Part shown: positions 55,534 through 64,000 of the stretch, piece by piece
How positions within the stretch are numbered: the stretch's first letter is position 1
How the letters are laid out: the number at the start of each line of letters is the position of its first letter
Source: Runella aurantiaca
Lineage (GTDB): Bacteria > Bacteroidota > Bacteroidia > Cytophagales > Spirosomataceae
Length of the DNA: 64,000 nt
Direction of reading: 5' to 3'
Assembly (NCBI RefSeq): GCF_003339505.1
Contig: NZ_QPIW01000027.1
Location: 31,912 to 95,911 of the forward strand
Notes under the pieces: generated by a model
Told to the model about the DNA's origin: nothing
Databases searched by the model: none
Seen by the model: the letters and a program-made list of their open reading frames with translations, nothing else
Position numbers and translations under genes: made by a program

Positions 55534-55705
55534 ATGAAAAATTTATTCGTTTCTCGTACCTGTTTTTTTGATGGTGATTGTGGTAGGGCTAGACGGCTGC
55601 AAATCAGACGAATCTGTTAAGCCATTCATCAACAGTTTCTGTTCTTTCCCTGTGGGGTTTAATTATAAATCAAATTCAAACCGAGGGTACCAACATTTCA
55701 TATGA
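55534..55705 (+). pseudogene. Small lipoprotein frame broken at a T7 run
   Basis: The ATG frame starts MKNLFVSRTCFF and soon runs out of frame. After the T7 run at 55563-55569 the sense continues in another frame as LMVIVVGLDGCKSDESVKPF, which holds a lipobox (GLDGC). Removing one T joins them into a ~56-residue lipoprotein. The shifted frame ends in TGA overlapping the ATG of the next gene. Either a pseudogene, a phase-variable gene, or a sequencing error. Confidence 0.5.
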
Positions 55706-56421
55706 AAAAACAAACACTCACCTGCCTTTTTTGTGCCGTTACCTGCATTACGAACGCTTTTGGGCAGGAGTTTATTCCGGGTTTCGATTCGTTTTCGCAC
55801 AGTAAACCCGCTTACGTTCATTTGGGCGACGGGACAGTTATGGAAGGAGAAATAGACGACATAGATCGTAAAAAAGGCTTGATTGAGGCAATTGCTATGA
55901 GGTCAAAAAGCGGTAAAAAGGCGCAGCTATTTCCCGACGACATTAAGATCATGTATTTGCCGGCCACCGCAATGACCAAATTAGATAATCGCATAACCAC
56001 GATGACCAACGTTAGAAAACTACAAAACGCTGACGTAAATATGGAAACCATCAATAAAGGTTACGCCTATTTCGAGAAGTCTGTGGTTGTTCTCAAAAAA
56101 GAAACTCTCACATTACTCTTGCAGGTGGTGAACCCGTCCTTTTGTCAAAAAATAAAGGTCTATCACGACGCGTATGCGGGCCAGTCTGCGAGCCTCGGTG
56201 TGGGTAGTATGACGGTGGCGGGCGGACTCGACAAGTCGTATTTTGTAAAAGTAGGCAACCAACCCGCTTTTAAGTTGAAAAAGGCTGATTATGAAGAAGA
56301 GTTCCCGAACATATTTGCCAATTGTCCCGCATTTTCTCGAAAATATGCGAGTAAAAAAGACCGCGTCTGGCGAGATTTTGCTAAACACGTGGCCGAATAT
56401 ACGGAGCTCTGCAAGAATTAA
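55702..56421 (+). CDS. Secreted hypothetical protein
   Basis: 239 residues. Signal peptide (1-21, TNAFGQ). A beta-rich N-terminal part (KPAYVHLGDGTVMEGEIDDI) and a helical C-terminus (DRVWRDFAKHVAEYTELC). I recognise no named domain, although GDGTVMEGEI resembles a small beta-barrel motif seen in other Bacteroidota secreted proteins. The start codon overlaps the stop of the broken lipoprotein frame before it, so the pair was probably once an operon. Confidence 0.75.
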   Translation: MKKQTLTCLFCAVTCITNAFGQEFIPGFDSFSHSKPAYVHLGDGTVMEGEIDDIDRKKGLIEAIAMRSKSGKKAQLFPDDIKIMYLPATAMTKLDNRITTMTNVRKLQNADVNMETINKGYAYFEKSVVVLKKETLTLLLQVVNPSFCQKIKVYHDAYAGQSASLGVGSMTVAGGLDKSYFVKVGNQPAFKLKKADYEEEFPNIFANCPAFSRKYASKKDRVWRDFAKHVAEYTELCKN

Positions 56422-56555
56422 TGCCGAGATATTCGTTTTGAAATGCTTTGATTGTCAGTGACTTGCTGTTGCAGTTTCTGTTGAATAACAAATGAATACC
56501 CTACATGAGTTTCCATTTAATATTGGAAAGTAACTTTTTGAAATAACAATAATCT

Positions 56556-56885
56556 ATGTACCATCAACTACCGCTCCGAACGCCCATTGAGGTAGAAACC
56601 ATCCTCTACCTCGAAGGCGACAGCAATTATACCAGCGTTGTTTTTACCAACGGGCAACGGTTATTGCTGTCCAGAAATATCGCTTTCCTGCTTACACTTT
56701 TGCCCGAAACTTTGTTTCTGCGGCTTAGTAAAACGCACGCCGTGAATACAACTTATCTGGATACGATGCATCTCAAAGGATATTCACGCTACGCCCAATT
56801 GAACACCGGGCACAAGTTTGAGATAAGTCGCCGCCGAGCGTCTGAGATGCGTAAAGCCAAGAAAGCCGCGAGTTTTTCCACCTAA
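56556..56885 (+). CDS. Stand-alone LytTR DNA-binding protein
   Basis: 109 residues, essentially just a LytTR domain. It has the landmarks of the domain: IEVETILYLEGDSNYTSVVF, then LFLRLSKTHAVNTTYLDTMH, and a basic tail (ISRRRASEMRKAKKAA). No receiver domain is present, so it is not a phosphorelay output; activity may be constitutive or set by its level. It heads a likely operon with the genes at 56904, 58475 and 59120 and is the best candidate for controlling them. Confidence 0.88.
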   Translation: MYHQLPLRTPIEVETILYLEGDSNYTSVVFTNGQRLLLSRNIAFLLTLLPETLFLRLSKTHAVNTTYLDTMHLKGYSRYAQLNTGHKFEISRRRASEMRKAKKAASFST

Positions 56886-56903
56886 AATACTTGAATAAAT
56901 AAC

Positions 56904-58430
56904 ATGAAAAAGGAATTATTGTCATTCATTCTTTTAGTACCTCTTTTGCAGGGAGGAAGCTTTGTATTTGCTCAGAGCATTACCCTCGATCCCCGAACGA
57001 CTGCGCCAACGCAGGCCAAGGTTTTAGTGGAAGGCGTTGGGCCGGCTCAATCCTTGTGGGGCCCTTACTACCCGATAGCCTCCGAGCGTATGGGATTAAA
57101 GGCAGTAGCACCACCAACATCGGGTACCAAAACCACCGCCATAACAGGAATTGTAGACCAGTATTCGAATGGAGGACAAACAGGAGAGGCGACTGGTGTG
57201 ATGGGTTTTTCAGCCTCTAAAACCAAAGCACATGGCTTATTGGGGATAGCTGATGGGCAAGGTGCAGGCAGTATCGTATATGGTGTGAGGGGATATGCCA
57301 GCAATATCAGCAGCAATACCTCTACCTTTGGCGGTATGTTTACTTCGTGGCGGGAAGGAAGTGAGAATTCCAATGGTTATGGTATTTATGCGGGGACCAA
57401 CCATTATAGGGCAGCTGCCACTGGAAACTCTTACGGCGGGTATTTTTATGCGATTGGACAAGGTATCAGTAATAAAGTTGGCGTATTGTCGGAAGTTGAC
57501 CATCTAACTTCTGCCCCCGTAGCGGCTGTTGGTGCCACGGGTTTTCAGGCCAATATTTCGGGACCATATTCTTCTCAAGTGATTGGTCTGTATACCAATA
57601 TTGCCACCACTGGAAACAACGGTACTTTTGGCGCTAAATTAGATTACACAGGCGTAGCCGGAAATAGTGCAAGTATCTATGGATTACAAGCCAATGTAAA
57701 AGGAACAGGTGCAGCTTCTTATCGATATGGTGGTTATTTTGATGTTGATGGCTCTACATGGAACAATTCTTATGGCATATATGCACGTTCTAATATTGTG
57801 TCCCATGCACAAGCAGCCAATGGCTTGAACAGTTATGGTGGCTATTTTGTAGCCACGGGCAGTTCTCTTAATCAGTTTGGTATTTATGCTACATCGGATG
57901 CCAATTTAGGGCCAAATATCCGTTATGCAGGTTATTTTGCTGGCAATGTGTCGGTCACCGGAAACCTAACCAAAGGCAGCGGCACGTTCAAAATTGACCA
58001 CCCTCAAGACCCAGAAAATAAATTCCTGTACCACAGTTTCGTCGAAAGCCCCGACATGAAAAACATCTACGACGGGGTCATCACCACCGATGCCAACGGT
58101 GATGCTACCGTCGAAATGCCCGCTTATTTTGAAGCCCTTAACCAAGATTTTCGCTATCAGCTCACTGGTATCGGGCAGTTTGCGCAGGCCATCGTTGCCG
58201 ACGAAATCAATCATAATCGCTTCAAAATCAAAACCGATAAACCCAACGTCAAGGTAAGTTGGCAAGTGACCGGCATCCGCAAAGACGCCTACGCCGAGGC
58301 CAATCGGGTAGTGGTAGAAGTTGAAAAACAGGGTGAGGAAAAAGGAAAATACCTGCATCCGGAAGTGTTCGGGAAGGATAAGGTGCAGGGAATAAGCAGT
58401 TTACATGAGTTAAAGGCTGAAAATAAGTAG
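56904..58430 (+). CDS. Repeat-rich secreted protein with a conserved C-terminal domain
   Basis: 508 residues. Signal peptide (1-23). Residues about 60-345 consist of degenerate repeats with YGGYF, YGIYA and GVRGYA motifs, like tail-fibre or collagen-like stalks. From ~350 comes a domain seen in many Bacteroidota and Cyanobacteria: GNVSVTGNLTKGSGTFKIDH, FLYHSFVESPDMKNIYDG, ALNQDFRYQLTGIGQFAQ, and VSWQVTGIRKDAYAEANR. I know this end as conserved but of unknown role. It is next to the LytTR gene (18-base gap). Confidence 0.8.
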   Translation: MKKELLSFILLVPLLQGGSFVFAQSITLDPRTTAPTQAKVLVEGVGPAQSLWGPYYPIASERMGLKAVAPPTSGTKTTAITGIVDQYSNGGQTGEATGVMGFSASKTKAHGLLGIADGQGAGSIVYGVRGYASNISSNTSTFGGMFTSWREGSENSNGYGIYAGTNHYRAAATGNSYGGYFYAIGQGISNKVGVLSEVDHLTSAPVAAVGATGFQANISGPYSSQVIGLYTNIATTGNNGTFGAKLDYTGVAGNSASIYGLQANVKGTGAASYRYGGYFDVDGSTWNNSYGIYARSNIVSHAQAANGLNSYGGYFVATGSSLNQFGIYATSDANLGPNIRYAGYFAGNVSVTGNLTKGSGTFKIDHPQDPENKFLYHSFVESPDMKNIYDGVITTDANGDATVEMPAYFEALNQDFRYQLTGIGQFAQAIVADEINHNRFKIKTDKPNVKVSWQVTGIRKDAYAEANRVVVEVEKQGEEKGKYLHPEVFGKDKVQGISSLHELKAENK

Positions 58431-58474
58431 GGATTTTAGAACAATTTTAATTTAATCACTTTCAATCATTTATC

Positions 58475-59101
58475 ATGAAAACCTTTCTTTTTATTACAAT
58501 GCTTTCGTTGCTCAGTCTTTCAGCCATCGCCCAGGAAACCGTCTGGAGGGATGTGCCCGCCAACGAACTCAACGGCGTGGCTGTCAGTGATTTACAGGGT
58601 CGAATGCGCGAAAGTATGGCCTATGCAAACCGCTACGGTTTTGGAGCAGGTATTCCTACTTTTGAAAACGGTGAAAAAAACGGCCAGATCGTCTATGGAA
58701 CAATCTTGATTCCAAAGAGATACGTTGAATTTAAAGACATTCCACAATCAGAATTGGGGAATGTCGATCTCAACAATTTTCAGGAGCGTGTCCGTCAATC
58801 CATGACCTGGGCGGCCAATCACGGTTATGCAGCGGGGATTCCTACCTTTCATCATGCCAACCACGGAAGCGGGATGGTGTGCGGCACGATGCTGTTTAAG
58901 GCAGGTTCCGTGACGTTTCGTGATGTAAAGCAGAGCAATTTGGAAAAAATTAACCAAAATGAAGCAGGTACAGCTGACTGGGTACGGTCAGTGGCGAGGT
59001 ATGCCGGTCAAATGGGTTGGGTGGGTGCTTTTCCCACTTTTCATCAAGCCACGTACAGCGATAAAGGACAGGTGTATGGCGTGGTATTTTTTAAAAAGTA
59101 A
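58475..59101 (+). CDS. Secreted protein of three tandem repeats
   Basis: 208 residues. Signal peptide (1-19, SAIAQ). Three repeats of about 62 residues follow. Shared features are an opening V-F/W-R/K-D-V/I, a central R-x-S-M-x-x-A segment (MRESMAYANRYGFGAGIPTF; VRQSMTWAANHGYAAGIPTF), and a closing VYGT/VCGT/VYGV. The third repeat is the most divergent. No family name is known to me. The gap to the preceding gene is 44 bases and to the following gene 18 bases, so it is likely co-transcribed. Confidence 0.8.
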   Translation: MKTFLFITMLSLLSLSAIAQETVWRDVPANELNGVAVSDLQGRMRESMAYANRYGFGAGIPTFENGEKNGQIVYGTILIPKRYVEFKDIPQSELGNVDLNNFQERVRQSMTWAANHGYAAGIPTFHHANHGSGMVCGTMLFKAGSVTFRDVKQSNLEKINQNEAGTADWVRSVARYAGQMGWVGAFPTFHQATYSDKGQVYGVVFFKK

Positions 59102-59119
59102 CTTAATTTAAGTAAAGCA

Positions 59120-59698
59120 ATGGCTAAAAACATGATTTTACATGATACGCGGCTCGGTGGAAGCGCTCCCTCCGGTTTAGCTGATAATATCTTTAAAGTA
59201 AATGAAAAAAATGATACTGCTCATATATTCCAATGGATAGCTACCTACGCACGTTCTCAGGGTGGATTGGACAATCTTTTTATCATGTGCCACGGAGGAA
59301 CCAAAGAAAAATCGGAGATGGTTGATGGAGGTGCAAGTGCTCAATCAAGAGTTTTAAAGGAGCGCGGATTACAAATCGGAGCCCAAAATTTGCTGCATTC
59401 TAACCTTAATGTTACAGCAGTATTGAATGGACTTGTGGCAAAAATTACGGTATTTGCATGCAATATAGCAGAGACAGATAAGGGTTCTAAACTGACGGCG
59501 GATGATGGGAAATTGTTTTGTAAATATTTAGCCGTCTATACAGGAGCAGAGGTAATTGCGAGTTCTGAAACGCAGAAGTATCACAAGGTTGGATTGTTGG
59601 CGCTATTTTCTGATACGGCGGGTACAATTGATTTTGGAGCGTGGGAAGGGCCTGTCTTTTCGTTCCTGCCTGATGGTAAATTAACGCCACTTAAATAG
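59120..59698 (+). CDS. Small protein with caspase/C80-like His-Cys pattern
   Basis: 192 residues, no signal peptide. LFIMCHGGTKE with His58 and KITVFACNIAETDKGS with Cys114 are spaced and phrased like the His-Cys dyad of the caspase/CHAT/C80 (DUF4347-type) fold, in which a beta-strand ends in H-G and a later one in A-C-N. The rest (DDGKLFCKYLAVYTGAEVIA) fits the following helix and strand. The call is by motif only. It is the last gene in the LytTR-led set and the only one without a signal peptide. Confidence 0.55.
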   Translation: MAKNMILHDTRLGGSAPSGLADNIFKVNEKNDTAHIFQWIATYARSQGGLDNLFIMCHGGTKEKSEMVDGGASAQSRVLKERGLQIGAQNLLHSNLNVTAVLNGLVAKITVFACNIAETDKGSKLTADDGKLFCKYLAVYTGAEVIASSETQKYHKVGLLALFSDTAGTIDFGAWEGPVFSFLPDGKLTPLK

Positions 59699-59813
59699 CA
59701 ATCGTCCACATGATAAACATTGTAATCATTTTCTGACGACCAAAATGAATCTATGATGATTAAAAGCATTACGTAAAGTAAAAAAGCAATAGATTTAAGT
59801 TTCGTTCGAATTT

Positions 59814-60755
59814 ATGAAACCACTTTTGAATAAATTGATCTCATTGCTATTGGCACTGCTCACCGGTCTAATTGGCTTCGCCCAAACGGCTACAGACTCT
59901 CTAACTACCTCTCAACCTGCTCCCACTCCCACCTTTCACAAAGGCCGCTTTGCGGCAGTAGTCGCTACCGAGGCTGCGCTGTATGCCGGCACGATGTCTT
60001 ACCTGAATTTTATTTGGTATAAAGACGAAAAACGCGTGCCATTTGAATTTTATGCCGATGGTAAAGGCTACCTGCAAGTGGATAAATTCGGTCATGCTTA
60101 CGGGGCGTATTTGGAAAGTTACGTGGGTTACAAAGCCCTACGGTGGTCGGGAGCTTCTAAGAAAAAGGCGTTGCTGTATGGCGGCACGCTGGGCTTTTTG
60201 TTGCAGTCGCCGATTGAGATTGTGGATGGTTTTTACGAAGGTTGGGGCTTTTCGTGGAGCGATATGGCCGCCAACGCCGTAGGCAGCGGGATGGTCATTG
60301 GGCAAGAATTGCTATTCGACGAACAAATCATGAAGTACAAATTCAGTTTTCGACGCTCTCCTTATTCCAAACAAGCCAACGGCTACTTAGGAACAACCTT
60401 TGCTGGGCAGATTCTACAGGATTACAATGCCCACACTTACTGGTTCAGCATTGGCCTCAATCGCATTATCCGTTCGGAACGCATTCCCGATTGGCTCAAC
60501 GTGGCGGTGGGCTATGGTGCCAATGGTATGTTCGGAGAATTTGAAAATATAAAGAAATGGGGCAATGTAGTGATTCCGCCTACCCAACGCTACCGTCAAT
60601 TTTTGTTTTCATTAGACATTGATTGGACAAAAATCAAAACGAAGAACCGATTCCTAAATCAGGTATTCCAAAGTATGTTTATGATAAAGCTCCCTTTCCC
60701 CACCCTTGAAATCAACACCAAAAACGGCTTTCGACTGTATGGAATTTACTACTGA
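59814..60755 (+). CDS. DUF2279-family secreted protein
   Basis: 313 residues. Signal peptide 1-23 (IGFAQ). The family landmarks EFYADGKGYLQVDKFGHAYG, IEIVDGFYEGWGFSWSDMAA and NAVGSGMVIGQELLFDEQ are those of DUF2279, found widely in Bacteroidota and Proteobacteria as predicted periplasmic or outer-membrane-associated proteins. Its role is unknown. It is on its own, converging on the gene at 60762. Confidence 0.85.
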   Translation: MKPLLNKLISLLLALLTGLIGFAQTATDSLTTSQPAPTPTFHKGRFAAVVATEAALYAGTMSYLNFIWYKDEKRVPFEFYADGKGYLQVDKFGHAYGAYLESYVGYKALRWSGASKKKALLYGGTLGFLLQSPIEIVDGFYEGWGFSWSDMAANAVGSGMVIGQELLFDEQIMKYKFSFRRSPYSKQANGYLGTTFAGQILQDYNAHTYWFSIGLNRIIRSERIPDWLNVAVGYGANGMFGEFENIKKWGNVVIPPTQRYRQFLFSLDIDWTKIKTKNRFLNQVFQSMFMIKLPFPTLEINTKNGFRLYGIYY

Positions 60756-60761
60756 GTCAGT

Positions 60762-61556
60762 TTATTCAACCTTCGACACCACTACATAATTGTCATTTCG
60801 GGTAATCCCATAGAAAATAACGGCATTTTTAACGCTATGGTCAAAAGCAAATGCTTGTCCTTCGCTGATGGTAGGGATGGTTTTCAGATAACGCAGGGCA
60901 GGCCCGCGTTTGGGCAGTTGAAGGACGTAAATTTCGGGCTTGTCGTGGCCCGTACAATACAACAGCCCGTCTTTCCCCCACGCGCCGCCCGACGTACTTT
61001 TGGGGGCAAATGAGGTTAACACCTCTTGCGGAAATGCCCACGACTCCACTTGCTGCCATTGCGTCGTGAATTTGACCAAAGTCGTCCACCGATTGTCGCG
61101 ACCGCCGTCCATGTTTTTATCAGAATAGTTGCCAAACGCCACCCACCAATGCCCCTGATGAAAATCAATCCACGTGGCCGAGCCAGGAAACAACCCAAAA
61201 CTGTGGGTATCCATGTGCCGAAGCGTGGCCGCGTCAAATATTTCAATGGAGCTGGCCATGGGTTTGTCGGGGTAATTGGAGTTGGCGCAGTAGAGTTTGT
61301 TGCCGATAATGATACCGCTGTTGAGGTGCTTGAATATCCCCGTTGTGTCTTTCCAATAAGCTACCTGTTTCCCGTCGGTTTTGGTATGTTTGGTAATGGA
61401 ACTGTTGTTGATAACGTAAAAATGAACGGCATCCACGGCTACGCCCTGTTTTACTTCTTTCAATTGAAAACGCCTGATTTCTTTGGCTTGCTGGGCTTGG
61501 ACGGTGGCCGAAAAGAGCATTATAAGTAGGACGAAAGCACAATAGGATTTATTCAT
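60762..61556 (-). CDS. Secreted beta-propeller-like protein
   Basis: 264 residues. Signal peptide 1-21. The body shows repeated strand patterns typical of a beta-propeller or quinoprotein-like fold: GVAVDAVHFYVINNSSITKH, NSGIIIGNKLYCANSNYPDK, SATWIDFHQGHWWVAFGNYS and GGAWGKDGLLYCTGHDKPEI. It resembles propeller proteins of unknown function in Bacteroidota. There is no catalytic signature. Stop codons of this and the DUF2279 gene are six bases apart. Confidence 0.72.
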   Translation of the reverse strand: MNKSYCAFVLLIMLFSATVQAQQAKEIRRFQLKEVKQGVAVDAVHFYVINNSSITKHTKTDGKQVAYWKDTTGIFKHLNSGIIIGNKLYCANSNYPDKPMASSIEIFDAATLRHMDTHSFGLFPGSATWIDFHQGHWWVAFGNYSDKNMDGGRDNRWTTLVKFTTQWQQVESWAFPQEVLTSFAPKSTSGGAWGKDGLLYCTGHDKPEIYVLQLPKRGPALRYLKTIPTISEGQAFAFDHSVKNAVIFYGITRNDNYVVVSKVE

Positions 61557-61646
61557 AAGGCAGTAGTTTGCCGTAAAGTTAAAAGTAATTTTTAGCGTTG
61601 GTCGTCTTATAGAAGCAATTTAACCACTAAAAGTCACATTACTTAA

Positions 61647-62156
61647 ATGATCTCTTTGACACGCATCCGTACCAAATCTTTTATTTTTATTTTGGTAACT
61701 CTTTTTCAATTTTCTGGCTATTCGCAATCCAAAACGGCCTCTTTACAAGACGTGGCCTTTATGCAGGGGCATTGGCTAGGAAACTTCAATGGCGGGCCGA
61801 TTGAAGCCTTTTGGGCGGCTCCTGCGGGCGACAATCTGACGGGTTTTATGCGGATGATGAAGGAAGACAAAGTTACGATGTACGAAATGTTGGTTTTTGA
61901 ACAAACCGCCAATGGTCCCATTGTCTTGGTTAAACACTTCAAACCAGGCCTGATTGCGTTGGAGGAAAAAGAGATTTCGGACCGTTATAGTTTTATAGAG
62001 GCCAAAAAGGGTCAGGCGCTTTTTGAAAAACAAGACGGCTCGGTGCGGATTATTTACGAAAAACGCAGCGAAAACCAACTTGTCATCCAACGCGGCAAAC
62101 AAGAAGGCGGCAAATGGGTATTTGTAGACTTGTTTGTTTTTAATCGGGTGAAATAA
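61647..62156 (+). CDS. DUF6265-like secreted protein
   Basis: 169 residues. Signal peptide 1-26 (FSGYSQ). The body matches the small beta-barrel DUF6265: QDVAFMQGHWLGNFNGGPIE, WAAPAGDNLTGFMRMMKEDK and YEMLVFEQTANGPIVLVKHF. Members are secreted or lipoproteins in Bacteroidota with lipocalin-like size. Function unknown. Confidence 0.85.
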   Translation: MISLTRIRTKSFIFILVTLFQFSGYSQSKTASLQDVAFMQGHWLGNFNGGPIEAFWAAPAGDNLTGFMRMMKEDKVTMYEMLVFEQTANGPIVLVKHFKPGLIALEEKEISDRYSFIEAKKGQALFEKQDGSVRIIYEKRSENQLVIQRGKQEGGKWVFVDLFVFNRVK

Positions 62157-62172
62157 TATTTACGTATCGTTA

Positions 62173-62215
62173 AGTTTTATAAGTAATAAACAGCTGGTTT
62201 ATTACTTATAAAACT
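62173..62215. terminator. Perfect 19-bp hairpin between convergent genes
   Basis: Arms 62173-62191 and 62197-62215 are exact reverse complements with a 5-base loop (AGCTG). The stem is AT-rich and lies 16 bases after one stop and 10 bases after the other, so it is likely a bidirectional terminator. Confidence 0.7.
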
Positions 62216-62225
62216 AGCCACGTGC

Positions 62226-63104
62226 TTACTTCCGCTTCACTACCAACGCATTACTAACGGCTCGTTCGCCTTCGTGGTCAAACTTTTTGTTGTCGCTAGG
62301 ATAGTTTACCACGCCTTTGCCTTCAATCCATAAAGTAGTGGAGCCGCCGCCGTCGAGGTTGAGGGCGTCGCGGCAGCCGAGTTGACGGGCCAAAAAAGTA
62401 AGCTCTGCCAAATTCATTCCGTAAGACTCCGCCGAGCGCCCATCTACCGTAATCAGCAATACTTTCTTTTTGTCGGTAATGCAGGCGCAGCTTCTGGGAT
62501 GGCGATTGTCGTTAAAGGCATTCTTAGGGAGTACTTCATCGGTGCCGTTCAACCGCAATAAAGGCCCCGAAAGCATCACATTTTGGTACGGAAGTGTATA
62601 TTCCCAGCCCACGCTCGATGTTCCTTTGAGGATACGTAATTTATTTCGGTGGATTACGATGGCGGCTTGCCCGTGAAAAGCGGCTTTGTTGCCAATGCCC
62701 AAACGGGTGGTATCCACTACCTTTCCGTTCACCTTTATAAAATCAACCGAACCTCCATTTTTTACGTCAAAAAAGCCCCCGTTGATGGCAAGCAGGGCTT
62801 GGTTTTCCATGGCTAAGGTACTCGTAGGGCGTAATTGGCCTTTGGCTTTGTTCTTTTTGTCTAAAGAATCGGCGGTGACGATGGCCCAACCATGTTTTCG
62901 ACTTTTGACCGGTATTTCTAAAATATTAATGCTTTGGTTGGCGTTGAAAAGCTGTTTTTCGTTGAAATGCGTTTTACGCCATTTTATCCCTCGGTCAATT
63001 TCCTGAATATCCCATTTTGTATTAAAGAGGGCAACCGAATCGGCGGCCGTTTGGGCGTGAATAGTTGTGATGGTTGCAAACAATAAAAAGACAATGGGTT
63101 TCAT
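62226..63104 (-). CDS. Phosphodiester glycosidase-family protein (NAGPA domain)
   Basis: 292 residues from the ATG at 63104; the longer frame to 63134 lacks a signal at its N-terminus. Signal peptide 1-17. NAGPA-domain landmarks are LAINGGFFDVKNGGSVDFIK, LLITVDGRSAESYGMNLAEL and DALNLDGGGSTTLWIEGKGV. The family includes uncovering enzyme and bacterial phosphodiester glycosidases that cleave sugar-phosphate diesters, possibly in wall teichoic-acid-like polymers or exopolysaccharide. Substrate unknown. Confidence 0.87.
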   Translation of the reverse strand: MKPIVFLLFATITTIHAQTAADSVALFNTKWDIQEIDRGIKWRKTHFNEKQLFNANQSINILEIPVKSRKHGWAIVTADSLDKKNKAKGQLRPTSTLAMENQALLAINGGFFDVKNGGSVDFIKVNGKVVDTTRLGIGNKAAFHGQAAIVIHRNKLRILKGTSSVGWEYTLPYQNVMLSGPLLRLNGTDEVLPKNAFNDNRHPRSCACITDKKKVLLITVDGRSAESYGMNLAELTFLARQLGCRDALNLDGGGSTTLWIEGKGVVNYPSDNKKFDHEGERAVSNALVVKRK

Positions 63105-63264
63105 TTTATTTTCTAATTTTGTGCGTTGATTCAAATAAAATCAATTTGAAGGGTATTCATTTCAACGGAGTAAAGTTCGCAATAAAAACGACAAATAGCT
63201 GTGACAACGGCGAACCGTTGCTACGGCGACCACAATTTAATAATCAGTTAACAAAAAAACATCG

Positions 63265-63834
63265 ATGGCAAAAGTTCCGGTAAACAAACATCAGCCTGTC
63301 TATCAAATGCCTACTTCACCGTTGGCGGTGAAGACCAAAAAATTTGCGTTGGATAAAAAGAAGTACGTCAACATTGCAATGGGCCAATTGTGGGAGCAAC
63401 AAAAAATGTGGACGCTTGTACCTTTAGGCTTACTTTTAGTGAATGCTATCTTGGGAATTACGGGCGTTTACCCAAACATTTGGGCTTATATTGTCATTAT
63501 CCTAGGTGCGTTGTTGTACGTAGGTTTTTGGTGGGTACAATTCACGGGCGTTACGCAGTTAGAGCAATATAAGCAGTTGTTTGATAAGTACTTGTACGAG
63601 ATTGATAGCCGCCAAATTTTGGTAAAAACCAACCCAAAAGAAGGCGGAATTATGCAGTGGGAGCAAATTAAGAGCGCCTATAGAACCAAAGACGCGTATA
63701 TTTTAATGATGGCACGCGGTCAGTTTTTACATTTTCCGCACTCCGTTTTTAATTCAGAACATGACCTTCGACTTTTTGAACGTATTCTGAAACAGAAAAA
63801 TCTGCTTCCTGACGTGAAAGAAGTGGCAAAATAA
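63265..63834 (+). CDS. YcxB-like membrane protein
   Basis: 189 residues. Two membrane helices (about 50-70 and 73-92, TLVPLGLLLVNAILGITGVY, IVIILGALLYVGFWWV) followed by a soluble domain (about 105-180) matching the YcxB-like C-terminal domain: IMQWEQIKSAYRTKDAYILM, RGQFLHFPHSVFNSEHDLRL. Members are small membrane proteins of unknown role in many bacteria. After this gene the last 166 bases show no feature. Confidence 0.82.
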   Translation: MAKVPVNKHQPVYQMPTSPLAVKTKKFALDKKKYVNIAMGQLWEQQKMWTLVPLGLLLVNAILGITGVYPNIWAYIVIILGALLYVGFWWVQFTGVTQLEQYKQLFDKYLYEIDSRQILVKTNPKEGGIMQWEQIKSAYRTKDAYILMMARGQFLHFPHSVFNSEHDLRLFERILKQKNLLPDVKEVAK

Positions 63835-64000
63835 ATTTTTATCTCTTGTTGCGATTTTGAAGTGGCGGTGTTTTCACCATAGCCGTCAGGCTAAGCCATT
63901 AAAATATCTTTGGGCGATGGTCTAATCGTGTTTTTGTCCAGCCTTCTCTTTTCTTTTTTCGCTGTACGAAAGAGAGATTCAAACAAATTAGCTATCCACT

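Noticed and set aside
62173..62215. Perfect inverted repeat as a possible mobile-element end or binding site
   Set aside because: Its position between two convergent stop codons is fully explained by a bidirectional terminator.
1..64000. tRNA, rRNA, CRISPR, prophage or insertion sequence
   Set aside because: No cloverleaf-like segment, direct-repeat array, transposase or integrase was recognised in any intergenic region or frame.

Overview
The window looks like chromosome from a Bacteroidota bacterium of the order Cytophagales, probably close to Runella or Spirosoma. That placement is inferred from gene families and style; no marker gene such as 16S rRNA is present. Supporting signs are TAnnTTTG-type promoter boxes, starts without Shine-Dalgarno sequences, many LytS/LytTR signalling proteins, HTTM proteins, imelysin and DUF4856 lipoproteins, and moderate base composition. 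No rRNA, tRNA, insertion sequence, prophage or CRISPR array was seen.

Layout. Positions 1-5,860 hold the 3' end of an AGE-family epimerase, a protein that looks like the N-terminal half of the violacein enzyme VioB without its ferritin-like half, a divergent unknown gene, and a 7TM histidine kinase. Positions 6,047-9,143 hold a small gene, a papain-like cysteine protease and a partner, then an HTTM pair. Positions 9,453-20,841 are mostly housekeeping: cold-shock protein, ApbE, serine acetyltransferase, TetR regulator, peroxiredoxin, ROK kinase, EVE protein, methyltransferase, TPR lipoprotein and ThrRS. Positions 20,978-33,306 hold AroB, a DUF4136 lipoprotein, a GroES-like protein, an acyl-CoA dehydrogenase, a GT39 glycosyltransferase, a NUDIX hydrolase and Mfd. 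Positions 33,645-37,080 hold a dipeptidase-like protein and an LpxR-like barrel. Positions 37,328-43,477 form an iron-type operon (DUF4856, imelysin, HTTM, TonB receptor) behind a near-palindromic operator. Positions 43,559-51,422 hold a variant subtilase and two LytS kinases flanking one LytTR regulator. Positions 51,423-63,834 are an accessory stretch of secreted proteins, lipoproteins and gene remnants.

The strongest find is upstream of cysE. A 15-codon reading frame (GTG start) contains four consecutive cysteine codons. It is followed by two mutually exclusive hairpins, the second being a terminator just before the cysE start. This has every part of a ribosome-mediated attenuator sensing cysteine supply. 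Other notable items are the truncated VioB-like protein, the protease cluster with a perfect 20-bp hairpin, the Glu-for-Asp subtilase, a small caspase-fold candidate in a LytTR-led gene set, and several decayed genes around 51.5-52.1 kb and 55.5 kb.
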